Of a stretch of DNA of 64,000 bases, positions 61,258 through 64,000 are shown one piece after another (positions within the stretch are counted from its first letter, which is position 1; the number at the start of each line of letters is the position of its first letter). Under the pieces are notes generated by a model. The model searched no databases, was not told the DNA's origin, and saw only the letters and a program-made list of their open reading frames with translations. Position numbers and translations under genes: made by a program. This DNA comes from Rhodococcus pseudokoreensis (GTDB lineage Bacteria; Actinomycetota; Actinomycetes; Mycobacteriales; Mycobacteriaceae), in assembly GCF_017068395.1 (NCBI RefSeq), contig NZ_CP070619.1, positions 7,502,001 through 7,566,000 on the forward strand, given 5' to 3'.

Positions 61258-62724
61258 CTAGCCCGCGTCGGCGGCCGCCGTCTCCTGTGCGGACGCGGCG
61301 GAGGCCTCGCTCTTGCGGCGGAGACGCTTCAGGATGCGCCGCGCCTCGGCGTCCGTGGACACGGCGGGCGGCGAGCCCTCGAGGGGCTTGCGGGCGGTCT
61401 CCGAGATGAGCAGCACCGCGATCCCGCCGACGACCGCCGCACCCATCATGTACATCGGCGCGACGAGGTCGCTGCCCGTCGCATCCTGCAGCGCCGTGAG
61501 CACCAGGGGAGTGGTGCCACCGAAGATCGACACTGCGAGGTTGTATCCGATCGCCAGGCCGCCGTAGCGGATCCCGGTCGGGAACAGTGCGGGAAGCACG
61601 GACGGGAACACGCCGACGAACAGCAGCAGCAGGCCGCCGAGGATCGCGAGGCCGAGGAAGACGGTGAAGTAGTGGCCGACCCCGATCAGCAGGTACGCCG
61701 GCAGTGACAACGCGAAGAACCCCACGAAACCGGCCAGCAGCAAGGGTTTACGACCGACCCGGTCGGACAGCTTTCCGACGAAGCTGATCGCCACCATCAT
61801 GATGAGCATCACGATGATCATGAGGACGAGACCGTGTGATTCGTCGTAGCCGAGCGTGTTCGACAGGTACGTCGGCATGTAACTGAGCAGACCGTAGTGC
61901 GCGATGTTGTAGGTGGCGACCAGGATCACGCACAGCACCAGTGGACGCCAGTTCTCCACCAGCGTCTCGCGCAGTTTGCGTCCCGTGGATTCGTCTGCGA
62001 GCGAACGCTCTTCGGCCTGCTCCATCTGCTGGAATGCGGGCGTCTCCTCGAGCCGCAACCGCAGGTAAAGGCCGATCAGGCCCAGCGGACCGGCGAGCAG
62101 GAACGGAATCCGCCACGCCCAGTCGACCAGGGCGTCGGCGCTCACCACAGTGCTGATGATGGTGACCAGTCCCGCGGCCGCCACATACCCGGCGAGGGTG
62201 CCGAATTCGAGGAAGCTCGCGAAGAACCCGCGGCGCTTGTCCGGTGCGTACTCGGCGACGAACGTGCTGGCGCCGCCGTACTCGCCGCCCGTGGAGAATC
62301 CCTGCACGAGCCGGAACAGCACCAGCAGGATCGGTGCGGCGAGCCCGATGGATCCGTAACTCGGGATCAGGCCGATGGCGAACGTGCTGCCCGCCATCAG
62401 GATGATCGTGGTGGCGAGCACCTTCTTGCGACCGATCCGGTCGCCGAGCGGACCGAAGAACAGACCACCGAGGGGGCGGACGACGAAGGCCGCGGCGAAG
62501 ATCGCGAACGTCGACAGCAGCTGTGCGGTGCCGCTGGCCTCGGGAAAGAAGACTTTGCCGATCGTGGTCGCCAGGTAGGCGTACACGCCGAAGTCGAACC
62601 ACTCCATGGCGTTACCGAGCATGGTGGCCTTGACGGCGCGTTTGACGGAGGCTTCGTCGGTGACCGTGACATCAGGTGATTCGGCCACCTCGGCCGACGT
62701 GATCGAGTGATCTGGTGCATTCAT
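61258..62724 (-). CDS. MHS-family MFS transporter (ProP/KgtP-like)
   Basis: The 488-residue protein has 12 hydrophobic segments and the MHS signature AMEWFDFGVYAYLATTIG in the first helix, GPLGDRIGRKKVLA in loop 2-3, and RLVQGFSTGGEYGGAST in helix 4. A polar, positively charged C-terminal tail of about 45 residues (ARRILKRLRRKSEAS) follows the last helix, reminiscent of ProP-type osmosensing transporters, though no coiled coil is evident. Substrates in the family include betaine, proline and dicarboxylates. Closeness to the ect genes makes an osmolyte plausible but unproven. Confidence 0.78.
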   Translation of the reverse strand: MNAPDHSITSAEVAESPDVTVTDEASVKRAVKATMLGNAMEWFDFGVYAYLATTIGKVFFPEASGTAQLLSTFAIFAAAFVVRPLGGLFFGPLGDRIGRKKVLATTIILMAGSTFAIGLIPSYGSIGLAAPILLVLFRLVQGFSTGGEYGGASTFVAEYAPDKRRGFFASFLEFGTLAGYVAAAGLVTIISTVVSADALVDWAWRIPFLLAGPLGLIGLYLRLRLEETPAFQQMEQAEERSLADESTGRKLRETLVENWRPLVLCVILVATYNIAHYGLLSYMPTYLSNTLGYDESHGLVLMIIVMLIMMVAISFVGKLSDRVGRKPLLLAGFVGFFALSLPAYLLIGVGHYFTVFLGLAILGGLLLLFVGVFPSVLPALFPTGIRYGGLAIGYNLAVSIFGGTTPLVLTALQDATGSDLVAPMYMMGAAVVGGIAVLLISETARKPLEGSPPAVSTDAEARRILKRLRRKSEASAASAQETAAADAG

Positions 62725-62880
62725 GTCTTGCGCTCCCCAGCGCAGTTATCACCCGCACGGGGCACGTACCTGATGCACGCATCTTTTCGTCGCCCGCACG
62801 GCGATTGCTGGTCGGGTTCGGCAACCCACGGCCCTTCGGCGCGATGCGGCCCCCGCCGATCGGCTCTGGCTCGAGGGTAG

Positions 62881-62909
62881 GTCCCGCTCCACCGTCCGGG
62901 GAGCGGGAC
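62881..62909 (-). terminator. Hairpin after the flavin oxidoreductase gene
   Basis: GTCCCGCTCC (62881-62890) and GGAGCGGGAC (62900-62909) are perfectly complementary, and outer GGTA/TACC pairs extend the stem past one bulge. It lies 58 bases beyond the stop of the leftward oxidoreductase gene and upstream of the MHS transporter, whose promoter should lie in 62725-62880. Confidence 0.6.
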
Positions 62910-62967
62910 TACCAGCTGTAAGAGCGATTACCGTAGCAAAGGATATGGGGGCTTGTCGGCCCGAGAC

Positions 62968-64000
62968 TCAGAACGCGCGGGCGTACTGCGCCGGAATCTG
63001 CGGTGTCACCTGGGCATTCAATGTGCGTGCCGCTTTTCGCGGCCAGTACGGGTCCCGGAGCAGTTCCCGTCCGAGGAACACGGCGACGGCCTCTCCCGAC
63101 TCCACGATCTGCTCGGCCTGCTCCGGCTCGGTGATGAGCCCGACCGCGGCGGCGGGAAGCAGGGTCTCGTTCTGGATGCGGCGGGCGAACGGAACCTGGT
63201 AGCCGGGACCGACCGGGATCCGCGCGGACGCGACGCCGCCGCTGGAGACGTCGACGAGGTCCACGCCCAGGTCGGCGAGCGCCTGCACGAGGGCGACGGT
63301 CTGGTCCGGCGTCCAGCTGTCCGCGTCGAGCCCGGGCTCCTCGGACAACCAGTCGGTGGCCGAGACCCGCACGAAGACCGGCAGTTCGGCCGGCCACACG
63401 CCGCGCACCGCCTCGACGACCTCCAGCAGGAGACGGATGCGGCCCGCGAAGCTGCCGCCGTACTCGTCGGTGCGGTGATTGCTGACCGGGGAGAGGAACT
63501 GGTGCAGCAGATAGCCGTGTGCCGCATGGATTTCCACCACCTTGAAGCCTGCGCGCGACGCCCGCTCGGCGGCGGCGGCGAAATCCGCGACCACCTTCCG
63601 GATGTCCTCTGCCGTCGCCGCCGCCGGCGGGGTGCGGTCGCCGAAACCGATCGCGCTCGGCGCCACCGTCCGCCACGACAACCGATCGTCGTCGTCGAGG
63701 CTCCTTCCGCCGCGCCACGGGACGTGCGCAGACCCCTTGCGCCCGGCGTGCCCGAGCTGGATGCCGGGTACCGCGCCGTAGTCCTCGAGCTGCGCGTTGA
63801 TCTGCGCGAAGGCCTCGGTCTGGGTGTCGTTCCAGATGCCGAGGTCGGCGGGGCTGATGCGGCCCTCCGGGCTGACGGCCGTCGCCTCGGTGAGGATCAG
63901 GCCCGCACCGCCGATGGCCCGCGTCACGAGGTGCGTCCGGTGCCAGTCGTTGGGCACCCCCACGTCGCTGCCGGTCACGTCGGCCGAGTACTGGCACATC
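62968..64000 (-). CDS. Old-yellow-enzyme family oxidoreductase (5' end outside window)
   Basis: The 343 visible residues are most of an FMN-dependent ene-reductase of the YqjM/OYE class. The first residues, MCQYSADVTG, match the internal MxMCQYSA segment that follows the start of the barrel, so about 20-25 residues lie beyond the window end and the ATG at 63999 is probably not the start. FMN and substrate residues appear in IQLGHAGRKGSA, HAAHGYLLHQFLSP, NHRTDEYGGSFAGR and VFLGRELLRDPYW. Such enzymes reduce activated double bonds; the natural substrate is unknown. Confidence 0.88.
   Translation of the reverse strand, partial: MCQYSADVTGSDVGVPNDWHRTHLVTRAIGGAGLILTEATAVSPEGRISPADLGIWNDTQTEAFAQINAQLEDYGAVPGIQLGHAGRKGSAHVPWRGGRSLDDDDRLSWRTVAPSAIGFGDRTPPAAATAEDIRKVVADFAAAAERASRAGFKVVEIHAAHGYLLHQFLSPVSNHRTDEYGGSFAGRIRLLLEVVEAVRGVWPAELPVFVRVSATDWLSEEPGLDADSWTPDQTVALVQALADLGVDLVDVSSGGVASARIPVGPGYQVPFARRIQNETLLPAAAVGLITEPEQAEQIVESGEAVAVFLGRELLRDPYWPRKAARTLNAQVTPQIPAQYARAF

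Noticed and set aside
1..64000. CRISPR arrays, tRNA or rRNA genes, insertion sequences, prophage
   Set aside because: No regularly spaced repeats, tRNA-like CCA ends with cloverleaf arms, transposase motifs or phage structural genes were found; the two HNH genes are not flanked by inverted repeats.

Overview
The window is high-GC (roughly two-thirds G+C), densely coded actinobacterial chromosome. The protocatechuate operon order (divergent pcaIJ and pcaHG-B-L-R-F with fused PcaL), a complete inositol operon, IdeR-type iron regulation, a WhiB-like protein, mIHF, an RNase E flanked by long disordered arms, and ectABC together point to a Rhodococcus of the jostii/opacus type. Genus assignment is inference from gene content and order; no database search was possible. 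I see no tRNA, rRNA, CRISPR array, transposase or prophage.

Region 1 (1-18400): carbohydrate and inositol catabolism. The tail of a sugar porter and a 5'-truncated DUF222/HNH gene are followed by a ROK kinase and a type II NADH dehydrogenase with overlapping ends. Next comes a leftward operon iolC - aldolase - iolB - iolD - iolE-like - iolG - iolH - mmsA that carries myo-inositol to acetyl-CoA/propionyl-CoA-level products. Divergent from it lie a GntR/UTRA regulator and a DHA2 exporter, then a three-gene ABC importer (lipoprotein, permease, single-domain ATPase). The same palindrome, TGTC-N2-GACA, lies in both the iolC promoter region and the ABC promoter, which suggests one regulator controls uptake and catabolism.

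Region 2 (18400-27540): small accessory catabolic modules. An MHS transporter, a TetR regulator and a shikimate/quinate-dehydrogenase-like protein form one set. A tandem two-module Lrp-type regulator faces an overlapping MFS - M20 amidohydrolase - histidine ammonia-lyase operon, which looks like a route for an N-conjugated histidine-like compound.

Region 3 (27550-35060): the complete protocatechuate branch of the beta-ketoadipate pathway, from ring cleavage (PcaGH) to thiolysis (PcaF), with the IclR-type regulator inside the operon.

Region 4 (35100-41750): an acetyltransferase, an iron-box-controlled Tat lipoprotein for siderophore binding, an S9 peptidase, a WhiB-like protein with a 27-bp tandem repeat in its leader, an HNH nuclease, mIHF, an SRPBCC protein and two candidate small ORFs.

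Region 5 (41760-54060): housekeeping block valS-folC-DUF4233-ndk-rne-rplU-rpmA-obg-proB, mostly in translationally coupled pairs.

Region 6 (54060-64000): a sirtuin, a 2-hydroxyacid dehydrogenase, the ectABC compatible-solute operon with a recognisable promoter and an overlapping palindrome, a RecQ helicase with a C-terminal phosphoribosyltransferase-like domain, a ribokinase-type kinase, an MHS transporter and a truncated old-yellow-enzyme gene at the window end.

Nothing here is a clearly new biological system. The best leads are the amidohydrolase/ammonia-lyase operon, the shared inositol operator, the RecQ-PRTase fusion, and the small ORFs at 39967-40098 and 41551-41703.
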